Shown here: positions 46,622 through 56,154 of the stretch, one piece after another
How positions within the stretch are numbered: position 1 is the first letter of the stretch
Layout: the number at the start of each line of letters is the position of its first letter
Source of the DNA: Chiua virens
Lineage: Eukaryota; Basidiomycota; Agaricomycetes; Boletales; Boletaceae
NCBI GenBank assembly: GCA_019787685.1
Contig: JAHNUO010000008.1
Location: forward strand, 372,001 to 436,000
DNA length: 64,000 nucleotides
Reading direction: 5' to 3'
The notes under the pieces: generated by a model
What the model was told of the DNA's origin: nothing
Seen by the model: the letters and a program-made list of their open reading frames with translations, nothing else
The model's database searches: none
Translations under genes and position numbers: made by a program

Positions 46622-47186
46622 TTATTTTTTTGTGTTTTTTTGTGCCACCCCGCCTCAGGCATGAGAATTGTCCCGACGTCTGCCAGACATCCTGCCCTCA
46701 TCTCGCACAACTCCGCTGTAACATGTGACTGACAAATTCCGTCATTATGCTCTCACAACCTTTTCATAATTTGGCTGTGTAGTCCAGTTGAGTGGTCACA
46801 AGCACTGAGGTGAGTGGAGCAGAGATACTCAGCTAGATTGCGGAGATCAAGACTAGGGTACAAGAGTATTGCTGCAAGGTATTTATACTATGAGAATCGT
46901 GCATGGACCAAGAGACTAAAAGTGGTGGCCAAGAAGATCAGAAGGGATAAAGGCCAAAAGGGGAAATCATACAATGTGATGGCAGTGGACGATGACGAAG
47001 GTGAAATGACAAATGCGAAGCCATCGGATGATGACGTGAAAGAGGAAGAATAAGCATACGGGTAATGCCGATGCGGTTATGTAAGGTTAAAGTGAAATGA
47101 GTACGGATGAATGTACGAGGATACCTAGGTATTGAGTGAAGTGAAGTAGTACAAATGAAACGAAAGAAAGAAATTGTAACACTCCC

Positions 47187-47843
47187 CACTCATTTCCCCC
47201 TTTATTCCAAGTGCCCTGGGTCATGGAAGAATCCTGCCCACAACCACCCTCATGCAATGTTTTCCCAATGCCGTGGCCCTTGCGATCAATTCGCTGGCGA
47301 GAAAGTGGGACCATCGGAGGTAAGTTATAGTATACCCTTTTGTCATTTAGTAATACTCATAAACCACCTGCAGGCCTTGGAAAATTTCTTGCGAGGCGTT
47401 GATGCCTTGCCTGATAATGTGCTCCGTGGTGTCATGTTCAAGAAGTATGCATCAGTGGAAAGGAGCCGCCTACAGCTCCTCGTTGCTACCTGGGACCTTG
47501 AAGTAGTGAAACACAGGGTCCTTTCGCAGCAGGAAGTCCTACAGCATCTTGAGGCTGTGAACATCCTGGATGGGTTAGAATTTCACTACTGGCTCAGTCT
47601 GTACACGGATTGAGGGCTGGAACACCTCACAGAAGATGTGTTGTTCTACAGGAATCAAATCCCACATGTGGCTCGTGAAACGGATTGCAAAGTCATGGAG
47701 CTCTCCCTGATGATAGAGCATGCAAAGAGGCAGGGATTAAACATTGAATTTGAGGATTGCCAGGATAAGGCCAGAGTTGCCGAAGACCCCGTGTGCTTTG
47801 GTAAAGATCTAGGGATCCCAAACGGTGAGGCGACTGTGGAATG
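47187..47843 (+). pseudogene. Unknown module gene 3, copy 2, split by the gypsy insertion
   Basis: The first exon resumes after the gypsy element with FPLYSKCPGSWKNPAH, HAMFSQCRGPCDQFAGEKVGPSE, a cysteine-rich stretch. A GT-AG intron (GTAAGT...TGCAG, ~47319-47373) joins it to ALENFLRGVDALPDNVLRGVMFKKY, ASVERSRLQLLVATWDLEVVKHR, LQHLEAVNILDGLEFHYWL. TGA near 47611 interrupts, then LEHLTEDVLFYRNQIPHVARETD and a coiled-coil-like end (MIEHAKRQGLNIEFEDCQ), TGA at 47841-47843. The part before the insertion lies at about 39360-39420 in the same frame (RVSPPNSGSS). It aligns with the gene at 15.4-16.0 kb. Function unknown. Confidence 0.5.
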
Positions 47844-48151
47844 AGGCTACAGGGTACCAGTTGTCGTATTTCCAGTACGTGATAATTCCTTTTGGATATT
47901 CGGATTGCACTGACTCGTTCATCCACAGCCCTTTACATACGACAAACGATGTCCTTATGATTCTTCTCAATCTGTAGTACATATGTGATTATGTGATTAT
48001 GTACTTTGTATTTGGCTCCCTTAACTTGTGTTGTCGAGACCCCTTGATGCTACTAGTTGCAGCATTAAGACTTCACATCGGCATGCGAACATCATGAGTA
48101 AGGGAGATAAAAGGAGGGTGCACCTATCGCCTACAGTAACTACTAGTGAAC

Positions 48152-50065
48152 ATGACTACCTGCTCTGACACCAATCGACAATGTGTAACGCTGTCAAATC
48201 TGTATGCCTATGCAGGAGAGCAATCCATCAATGCACCTCCGACATCCCACCATGCTCTGCAAGACCAGTCGGCAGTGGGCAATTCAGCTGGGTTATTCAC
48301 TGATAGATTTTTGGACCCTACCATTCCATCCAACCAATATCCCCCACCATATCCCACAAGTTCATATCTGTTGTCAGAACAGCTTGAGTATCGCACAAAT
48401 CTCACCATGATGGCATCCTCATCTACACAGCCTTCCAATACAAGTTATCTGCCATCATATTCCATTATCAATCCCTCAATGCTGTCCTATGGCCCTGTAG
48501 GCCAACATCCACCGGCACACACTGGCACTTCCACTCCAGCATATCTACACGCTCCCATCCCAATATATCCTGTGGGTTACATAGCAGGCCGGCCCTCAGT
48601 ATACAATCCCATTCGAAGCCACGCATTGTGTTTGAGCAGTAGAGCCCCAGCATCGTTGCATAGTCTCCACGCCGATATCGCCCCCTATGTGGTACCAAGT
48701 ATGCGATTCATGCCTGCTTATGCACATGACAACCAGAATGAGGGTGTCCATCGTGAGGTCGTCACTGTGGGGATATTCAATGTGAAGTTTGTTTTCTTCA
48801 CAATGAAATGAGCGCTGATTTTCCTTGCAGACCACCATGGACATACCATTCTCAACTGCACCGTTGATAACTAACTTGGCCTCTGTGTTCGATGTGAAGA
48901 TCATTTCCTTCACAATGAAATCAGACTGACTTTCTCCTACAGACTACTATGGATGTACCCTGCACAACTGTGCCATCAACAACTAACCTGGCCCCTGTGT
49001 TCAATGTGACAGTCATTTCCTTCATGATGAAATCAGACTGATTTTCTACTGCAGGGTGGGACGGACATACCCTTCTCAGTAATGGCAACATCAACTAACC
49101 TGGCTGGGCCAGCCCCCATGTCCAATGTGAACCTATTTTCCTTCACAGTGAAATCAGACTGATTTTCTACTGCAGCCGGAGATGGAACCAACACTGATCC
49201 CTTCAGATCCATCCCAAGCACAACCATCAGCAGCCTTGACAGCGCCGCCGGCACCTAGCCTGGCCCCTACTCCTGCCAAAGTCGAACGGATTACTGTACG
49301 AGCCAGAGAGAAGATCAAGAGCATGGTCATGTGCACAAAGTGGTCCATCTCACAAGAGAATTGTCTAGACGCACTGTGGAGTGCAGCTGCGGAAATCATG
49401 GGTAAGTGAAAGACAATTCATAAGTGCACTTTTAACGAGTGTTTCAGGAAACTCCAACCATGTGAACCCTGGGCTGTACGAAAAGAATGCAGTGGGTATT
49501 TTGGGGGTCACAACCGCAACAAGAAAGCTGTTCAAGGACGCCGCTCATGGGCTAATCCATGAGGCTTACAGCCTCCGACCAACAGTTAAAGGCTCCAACC
49601 CCTGGTGGAGGTGGAAGCCAAGCGATCTCTCATCCCACAGCTACTGGAGAATGATCGGTTCCTGCATATCTTGAATTCAGTGAGTTTTTCAGTGCATTTT
49701 GCATTTACAATGCTCAACCTACTTGATTTATATAGGATGGTACGGTCGCTGGAATGTTCAAGCATCCGGCGCTTGCTTCTGTCACCCTAAACACACTATG
49801 GATAGGAAACCTACGAAGATATCTAGAAGACACACCTGAAGGCTTCGCTCGTATGATCGCACTTTGTACAAGTGTGATCTACTCTGCTCTGTTGGAGCAT
49901 CGCACTGGACGGTTCGAACCTGTTGGGTTCTCAGCTGTGAGTGCACAGCAGGTTTATGAGCATACATTTAATTCTCTCACTCGCGATTTCGAGGCATGGC
50001 TTCTTGCTCTACAAGAGGATATCATCTGTTGTGGCGATACTCTTATACCTACTTCAGCTACATAG
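48152..50065 (+). CDS. DUF6532-family protein, copy 2 (module gene 4)
   Basis: A Ser/Pro/Tyr-rich N-terminal half (48152-48765; e.g. QYPPPYPTSSYLLSEQ, PIPIYPVGYIAGRPS) is followed by several tiny exons in a tandem array (48765-49185) and then the DUF6532 domain: VERITVRAREKIKSMVMCTKWS, NCLDALWSAAAEIM, intron, NSNHVNPGLYEKNAVGILGVTTATRKLFKDAAHGLI, ENDRFLHIL, intron, GTVAGMFKHPALASVTLNTLWIGN, FARMIALCTSVIYSALLEHRTG, FEPVGFSAVSAQQVYEHTFNSL. FKHPALA and the following helix are the diagnostic part. One break lies around 49600-49640, where the reading moves between frames near WWRWKP and KRSLIPQLLENDRF. It is the best preserved member of the module. Function unknown. Confidence 0.65.
48765..49190 (+). 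repeat. Tandem intron-exon array, ~115-bp unit, four copies
   Basis: Each unit has TTCAATGTGA...TTTCCTTCACAATGAAATCAGACTGATTTTCTRCTGCAG (intron-like, ending in an acceptor) followed by ACTATGGACATACC...ACTAACCTGGCCCCTGTG (exon-like, ending in a GT donor). The phrase TGAAATSAG recurs near 48806, 48919, 49029 and 49149. Confidence 0.8.
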
Positions 50066-50242
50066 ATATGTTGATTTTGAGATCATTTGCTCAGGCTGGA
50101 CTTGGAGCACATACCTGACATGCGTGATCAGAACCCAACTTGAAATTGAGCAGATGGAGACCACTGAGACCACAAGGATGAAGGGGGGGGGCACTCTGGG
50201 GTCACCGAGCCGGGGTTCAGGTACAAATTTCATGTTGGGTGA

Positions 50243-50959
50243 TGTAGAAAACAAATAATAGGTGATATGAAGAAAGGTGGGGCGATAGGTTCGTCCCAAG
50301 GGGGGTTATATTTGAAGGAATGAAGGGTTTGGGTTTGTCTAAGAGTCCTAGAGGCTGCTGAATGATCCGGAATGAAAAGCGGTCGATGTAAAAGTATCCA
50401 GGTGGAGGCGAGGCGATGAGAGTATTGTTTCGAGTAGATGAGATGCAGAGGAACGATAGGACAAGGTAAAAGAAAAACTATCCAGCTCACTCACACACGG
50501 GAGAGTAAACAGGAGATCTCCTGAACGCAGAAAGACAATATTTTTTTGTGTTAGAAACATGGTTTTATAGTCCTGGGCATAACCCAGGACTGTTAAAGGT
50601 AATCCGACCCTAAGTAAGTGTACAGGATCGACGTAGGGTGAGTATGCTAAGAAGGAGTGTCAAACCTTGTAGATGACAAAGAAAGAAAAGGTGTTAGGAT
50701 AGTAATGACCTTAATAAGGCCAAATCAAGTAGAACAAGTCAAATCGGATGAAGTAGAATATGTATGATGGAACCGGATTGGATCACATTAACTCGGATTG
50801 GACTCAGATTGGATTCGGATGGATTTGGATGATCTGTAAACACTAGAAATGAAACTGGGCTGGCATGAAGTCGATGGCGGATGAGATGGGAGGTGATAGG
50901 ACATGATGACGAGTGAGGAAAAGGTATCCTACAACCGTAGGGAGTATCTAACTCCTACA
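50243..50959. mobile_element. Solo LTR of a second family
   Basis: 717 bp from TGTAGAAAAC to AACTCCTACA, with GTGA directly repeated on both sides (50239-50242, 50960-50963). The empty site is preserved in the other arm of the palindrome (complement of 54010-54020). It contains the hairpin AGTCCTGGGCATAACCCAGGACT near 50570, a possible 3'-end signal. It is unlike the gypsy LTRs elsewhere in the window. Confidence 0.75.
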
Positions 50960-50963
50960 GTGA

Positions 50964-51985
50964 TGTATACACGATCTTACCACTGGTATCGCAGGCGATG
51001 ACTTTCGCATCAAGGGCTTTGAGAGTGGCTGGTTGAATGGTCAGCTATCACACATTAGAGGGTGCCAACAAGACTACTTACTGTCATTGGAGTGGGATTG
51101 TACTTTGAAGTGGGAAAGTGCAGTGACCATGACTGGATAAATTAATGCTGCAGTGAGTGAGATACAACAACATAGGATGGAGATGCACCAAAAGTACTCG
51201 AGGGAGATTACTGGGGGCGGACTTGGAGCCTGAGGTGGAGACAGCTATGATCTTTGCAAGGTGGGGATGGAAGCAGATGGGTGAGGGGACAAGGGACAAG
51301 CCAAGCGTTCCACAGGTCTTCAACCCCACTGTCGTGCGAACTGCGGAGGCAACAGGGTGACTCGATGGATACAAAGTCCAAGAGCATCTTCGGAGACGAT
51401 GCAAAGTTGGTCTCTGAGGAAAGGAGCAGATGGAGTGGCACAAAGCCAACTCAATCACATCTCAAGCGGCACAAAGCCAACTCTGGTGAGGGGATAACTT
51501 GAAGTGGGGGCATGTCCATCCATGTCGTGGCTTGTGGGCTGCGCTCAGAGTCACAGTTGACTGGCAATGATAACTTGAAGCATAGTATACACCCCCCATT
51601 GAGGTTGGATGGTCGTAATATTTGATCAGTTTGGCACTGTTTGTCTGTGTTTCCTTTGTACTTCGTGTGAGAAAACCATGGTCCGCGTCTCCAGTCCAAG
51701 CCACAGTCCCACGTGCATTGCCACTGTGCCAAATCCGACGCTGGCTTGACAATCGATCTCGTTTCCTTGTACTTCAAAGCAATCCAAGAATGCACTCCAA
51801 CATGGTGAACAGCTCTGTGCCAAGGCCAATACCCTCACCAATGCATCTGCCAGTTTGCCGTGGACGTGCTTGCGATCGACGCCAAGGTGAAATGGATCAG
51901 TGAAGCAGTCATCAAACTAACACAGTGGGTACTGGGAACTGCAGTGAGTATCTCTACTCTCTTGCCACTCAGTGGGAAGATGCCC
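50964..51985 (-). repeat. Left arm of the X inverted repeat, locus 2
   Basis: Mirrors 52989-54013 (p pairs with 104974 minus p, holding without indel over more than 800 bp). Translated frames from both arms differ at almost no position. The arm originally continued outward to 50202-50242, now separated by the solo LTR. Confidence 0.93.
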
Positions 51986-52045
51986 TTTCTAATAATGATG
52001 ATAGCAGAACTGACCACTTCGAAACAGCTGGAGTTAATTTAATGG

Positions 52046-52988
52046 GCCCTGATTTGTACCATAACCTCATTCAATACTCTGTCACACATCTCAAGAGTTT
52101 GAAGGAGGCAAGGGTTTTCTCCTTTCTTTGACGGCATTATTCTAACCTTGTAGACATTCACAGCAATCGGACGCTGTACAAGACGAGGCACTCCTGCGGT
52201 ATTATGCCACAGAGTGGGATAGGTATATGACAGGAGCAAACTACATCAACCAATCGTTCACCTATCTCAATTGCCATTGGGTGAAATGGGAGTGGGTTGA
52301 AGGTCGAAAGGGAGTCTACCCCGTTTATATGGTGCATCACACGCCTCTTTTCACTTGTTCTATGTGAGTGTGATTAACCTGAATTCGTGCAGCTTGTGCT
52401 TGTTCAATGGAAGTCCAACTTCTTCCTTCACGTCCAGAGCAAGAACGGGAAGCTGGCTGGTGCTATTCTTCAACTCGTCAAGCACCAATGGAACGGTGAG
52501 AGCATCGATCAAGGGCTTGTCAAGAAAGTCGTCAACTCCTTTGTCTCCCTTGGCTTGGATGAAAGCGATATCAACAAAGCCTCCCTTGATGTCTACAAGG
52601 AACACTTGGCAACACCCTTCCTTGAGGCGACCGAGAAATACTATCAGCAAGAATCAGAAGTATTCCTGGCCGAGAGCAGTGTCTCTGACTACCTGAAGAA
52701 AGTGGAAGAGCAGCTCAGAGAGGAGGGTCATGTTGATCATTATCTCAGCACAGAGACCCGAAAACAGCTTGTCAGCAAATGCAAGCATGGTCCTTATTCG
52801 ACAACACTCAGAGCTAATGTGGGAAAGTTTCCAAAACCTACTTGATTTCGATAAAGATGAAGACCTGCAACGATTGTATGCGTTGTTGTCTTAGATTCCA
52901 GAGGGGTTGGAACTGTTGAGGAAGAAGTTTGAAGAACACGTCAAGAAGGCCAGGTTGACAGTGGTGTCGAAGTTGGTGGGAGTAGAAA
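52046..52988 (+). pseudogene. Cullin-1 gene fragment in the palindrome loop
   Basis: GPDLYHNLIQYSVTHLKSL, a short intron, QDEALLRYYATEWDRY, YINQSFTYLNCHWVKWEWVEG, intron, LVQWKSNFFLHVQSKNGKLAGAILQLVKHQWNGESIDQGLVKKVV, FVSLGLDESDINKASLDVYKEH, FLEATEKYYQQESEVFLAESSVSDYLKKVEEQL, YLSTETRKQLVSKC, then in the next frame SELMWESFQNLLDFDKDEDLQRLYALLS and IPEGLELLRKKFEEHVKKA. This is the N-terminal cullin-repeat region of CUL1/CDC53, the scaffold of SCF ubiquitin ligases, which binds SKP1 and F-box proteins. The C-terminal RING-binding half and the extreme N-terminus are absent. A one-base insertion near 52793 and a TAG at about 52891 break it. It starts and stops close to the hairpin arm ends. Confidence 0.9.
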
Positions 52989-54013
52989 GGGCATCTTCCC
53001 ACTGAGTGGCAAGAGAGTAGAGATACTCACTGCAGTTCCCAGTACCCACTGTGTTAGTTTGATGACTGCTTCACTGATCCATTTCACCTTGGCGTCGATC
53101 GCAAGCACGTCCACAGCAAACTGGCAGATGCATTGGTGAGGGTATTGGCCTTGGCACAGAGCTGTTCACCATGTTGGAGTGCATTCTTGGATTGCTTTGA
53201 AGTACAAGGAAACGAGATCGATTGTCAAGCCAGCGTCGGATTTGGCACAGTGGCAATGCACGTGGGACTGTGGCTTGGACTGGAGACGCGGACCATGGTT
53301 TTCTCACACGAAGTACAAAGGAAACACAGACAAACAGTGCCAAACTGATCAAATATTACGACCATCCAACCTCAATGGGGGGTGTATACTATGCTTCAAG
53401 TTATCATTGCCAGTCAACTGTGACTCTGAGCGCAGCCCACAAGCCACGACATGGATGGACATGCCCCCACTTCAAGTTATCCCCTCACCAGAGTTGGCTT
53501 TGCGCCGCTTGAGATGTGATTGAGTTGGCTTTGTGCCACTCCATCTGCTCCTTTCCTCAGAGACCAACTTTGCATCGTCTCCGAAGATGCTCTTGGACTT
53601 TGTATCCATCGAGTCACCCTGTTGCCTCCGCAGTTCGCACGACAGTGGGGTTGAAGACCTGTGGAACGCTTGGCTTGTCCCTTGTCCCCTCACCCATCTG
53701 CTTCCATCCCCACCTTGCAAAGATCATAGCTGTCTCCACCTCAGGCTCCAAGTCCGCCCCCAGTAATCTCCCTCGAGTACTTTTGGTGCATCTCCATCCT
53801 ATGTTGTTGTATCTCACTCACTGCAGCATTAATTTATCCAGTCATGGTCACTGCACTTTCCCACTTCAAAGTACAATCCCACTCCAATGACAGTAAGTAG
53901 TCTTGTTGGCACCCTCTAATGTGTGATAGCTGACCATTCAACCAGCCACTCTCAAAGCCCTTGATGCGAAAGTCATCGCCTGCGATACCAGTGGTGAGAT
54001 TGCGTATACATCG
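52989..54013 (+). repeat. Right arm of the X inverted repeat, locus 2
   Basis: Reverse complement of 50964-51985. It leads without a break into the body of gene X; similarity to the outer left segment continues to about 54051. Confidence 0.93.
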
Positions 54014-56154
54014 CCCAACATGAAATTTGTACCTGAACCCCGGCTCGGTGATGAACCTCTTCGTGTGAGAGCTGATGGACACTTTGGCCCTACAGATTGT
54101 TTTCAGTGGCCACAAGAATGGTGCCAGGAGTACAAATACGCTGTCTGTATTCCCCGCAAGGAACATCACGAGCACCCCAATCTAATCACACCCGCCTGGT
54201 ACACCCCTGTTGAACCTGACTTTGAACCTCTTCCGTCCTCCCCAGTTGCAGTCGGAAAGCTCAAAGCTGATAAGGTGACCATGATCTGTAGTCTATATAC
54301 CATTGCCAAAAAGCACTACGAGAGTTGGAAGAAGACATGGGTCGATAAAGTCAACATTGCTGGGAAGATGGTTCAGAGCCTCCAGTACACATGCACCGTC
54401 CTGGAATCCTACCCCCTTCCGTACCGTGACCTCGTTGCATATGTTGCTCAAGCCCAACAATATTTCCTTGACATCTATGTATGCCTTCCTCGACATCTAT
54501 GTATGCCTTCCTCGACTTCTGTGAAGTCATCCTTCCTCGCCATTCCTTCCCCAATTTCTTCCCCCATCAGCTGCATGAAGACTGGATGGGGTGTTTCACC
54601 TCAGATATGAGTCTCTGCAATGAACTCTATCAAGCTGGGGTGCCCGTGTGGCTCACACAATCGTCATTTACTATCACTGAGCAAACGATCGTCAAGAAGC
54701 TCACAGTGTATATGTTCCCGTTGCACATTGTCTGTGCAGAATTCCGGGAATCTGGCCAGAAGGTGAACCCTTTCAAGACCATCTACCAAGGTCCTGGTGG
54801 TTTCAATTGACATTTCTCTACTTGGAAGTATTACAAAGGAACTCCCCTGTCTACTACCCCCGCCAACATAGCGGATCAGCAGATACCCTCGCAGATTGGT
54901 AGAGCGAAGAGGCAAGGCCAGTTGAGACAAGCAAGGGAGAAGGTGCAACGGGGTCCCTTGCAGGGTGCATTGATCAATGGCGGTTCACTATCAGTCATAC
55001 TAAACTACATTCTATAGCAAACAGGTCTGCCCCTCGGATGTACGATCGGGATAGAGTCTCTAATGCCCCACAAAAGCAAGGTCCTCCACAGGGTGAGTGA
55101 TTCAGCTTCTGTAGTTAATGGCACTTGCTAACTTTGTATAGCTGGTGGCACTGCGCGTCGGTCACAGGACAAGTGGAAAAACTTTGATGCTCCAGAAATG
55201 CCATCCACCCTACTAGTCTGGGAGCAAGCACTCAAGCATATCAATAAGGAATCACTGACGACCAAGAGAGCTGAGGTCAATACGGGATATCGAGTGCCAG
55301 AACCAGCCCTGTTTCTCAACACCAAATCCCCTGAACAGCACAAGCTTTACCTGACTAATTGGCTGGCCCTTCGGGGGTGCTGGCTCAAATGGCTCAGGGA
55401 GGACCCTCCCTTGCAGTACCCTTCTCCACAACTGTGGCATGACTTCCTCAGTGGCTTGTCTGCCCGTGAAGACCCAACCCCCAGCAGTGCCAAGAGCTCC
55501 ACTGTCAGTGGAGGCAGTACTCTACCCAATGCAAGGGCCAAGAGATCCATGGAGTCCCGCAAGACAGCCCTTCTTGAGATCTTCTGCGAAGCGAGCAGCC
55601 TTGCTCAAGGAGGCTCGTGGGCTCCAAAGGAAAAGGTTGACTGGTTTGGCCAAACCTTTTCTCTTGAGTCTCTAGCTGACCCACCTGTTCCCTTTGTGCG
55701 TGCTGTACTCTGGGAGCTGTATGAAGTAGGGTTTCGTCATGAGTTGATCGCCCTCAATTATGTGATCATACCTAACAAGTGGAAGAAATTCCGTTGCGAG
55801 CAATTAAACATGATCTGTTGCATCTTCCCAGGAACGCAAGGTACCACCAGGTGGTTGGATGCACTGCCCCTTAAGGCCAGTACCATGGGCTTCACCGATG
55901 CAGATGAAGACAACATTGCCACTCTGACAGGCTTTTGCGTCATGCTGAGTACATGGCTGGATGCTCTGCCAGCGCTCGGGGATTTTGTTTTAGCATACTG
56001 TTCGGCAGAAGACCCTCAGGGGGTAAAGGCAACCGCTATCATGCATCAGGCTTGGGCTGGCAGACGTGCGACTACGCTTGCTCCTGGCATCGCGCATGAC
56101 AATGGAAGACGTCGTCACAGTAGAAGTGGGTGGTTCAGGCAAAAAAAGAAGTGA
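53530..56154 (+). pseudogene. Gene X, locus 2 (module gene 5)
   Basis: Begins in the hairpin arm (LCIVSEDALGLC / NFASSPKMLLDFVSIES in adjacent frames), then ALDAKVIACDTSGE, TSPNMKFVPEPRLGDE, GHFGPTDCFQWPQEWCQEYKYAVCIP (~54090), FEPLPSSPVAVGKLKADKV, MVQSLQYTCTVLE, LPYRDLVAYVAQAQQYFLDIY (~54470), DWMGCFTSDMSLCNELYQAGVPVWLT, YMFPLHIVCAEFRESGQ, IYQGPGGFN, then exons with VWEQALKHINKES, YRVPEPALFL, TNWLALRGCWLKWLREDPP, ALLEIFCEASSL, VPFVRAVLWELYEVGFRHELIALNYV, RWLDALPLKAS and MLSTWLDALPALG. A 22-bp tandem duplication at 54470-54513 shifts the frame and TGA follows GGFN. The last ~30 residues differ from locus 1 and overlap the next gene. Function unknown. Confidence 0.65.

Larger units (their letters stand above)
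46148..46779. mobile_element. Palindromic MITE-like element with tRNA-like arms
   Basis: 632 bp flanked by TA at 46146-46147 and 46780-46781. The intact LTR at 39421 gives the empty site (AGGAGTAGTCCAG), so the boundaries are exact. Ends are CACCACCAAATCTT and the inverse of CACAGCCAAATTAT; from about 35 bp inward the arms become nearly identical (TGACGGAATTTGTCAGTCACATG). Arms extend to around 46410 and 46515 and each contains a 73-bp tRNA-like sequence pointing outward to inward on opposite strands. No protein-coding capacity. Confidence 0.9.
39421..47181 (-). mobile_element. Ty3/gypsy chromovirus, complete but inactive
   Basis: A 7,761-bp LTR retrotransposon whose genes lie on the minus strand. 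LTRs begin TGTTACAATAG and end AATTGTAACA on the plus strand. Flanking bases CTTCC (39416-39420) and CTCCC (47182-47186) form a target duplication with one transition. Gag with zinc knuckle, protease, reverse transcriptase, RNase H, integrase and a chromodomain occur in the order of chromoviruses. The seven stops in gag-pol at places where the frame clearly continues are all TGA, the catalytic region of reverse transcriptase is deleted, and a 632-bp element sits in the 5' LTR. It inserted into module gene 3. Confidence 0.93.
45893..47181 (-). repeat. 5' LTR of the gypsy element, interrupted
   Basis: Starts TGTTACAATAG at 45893 and ends at 47181. It is split at 46146 by a TA-flanked palindromic element; without that and one TA it measures about 655 bp. 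TATA sequence on the minus strand near 46877-46893. Confidence 0.9.

Noticed and set aside
51622..51903. Paired identical open frames in the hairpin arms (also 53071-53352)
   Set aside because: Identical because the arms are an inverted repeat; the translation shows no recognisable domain.
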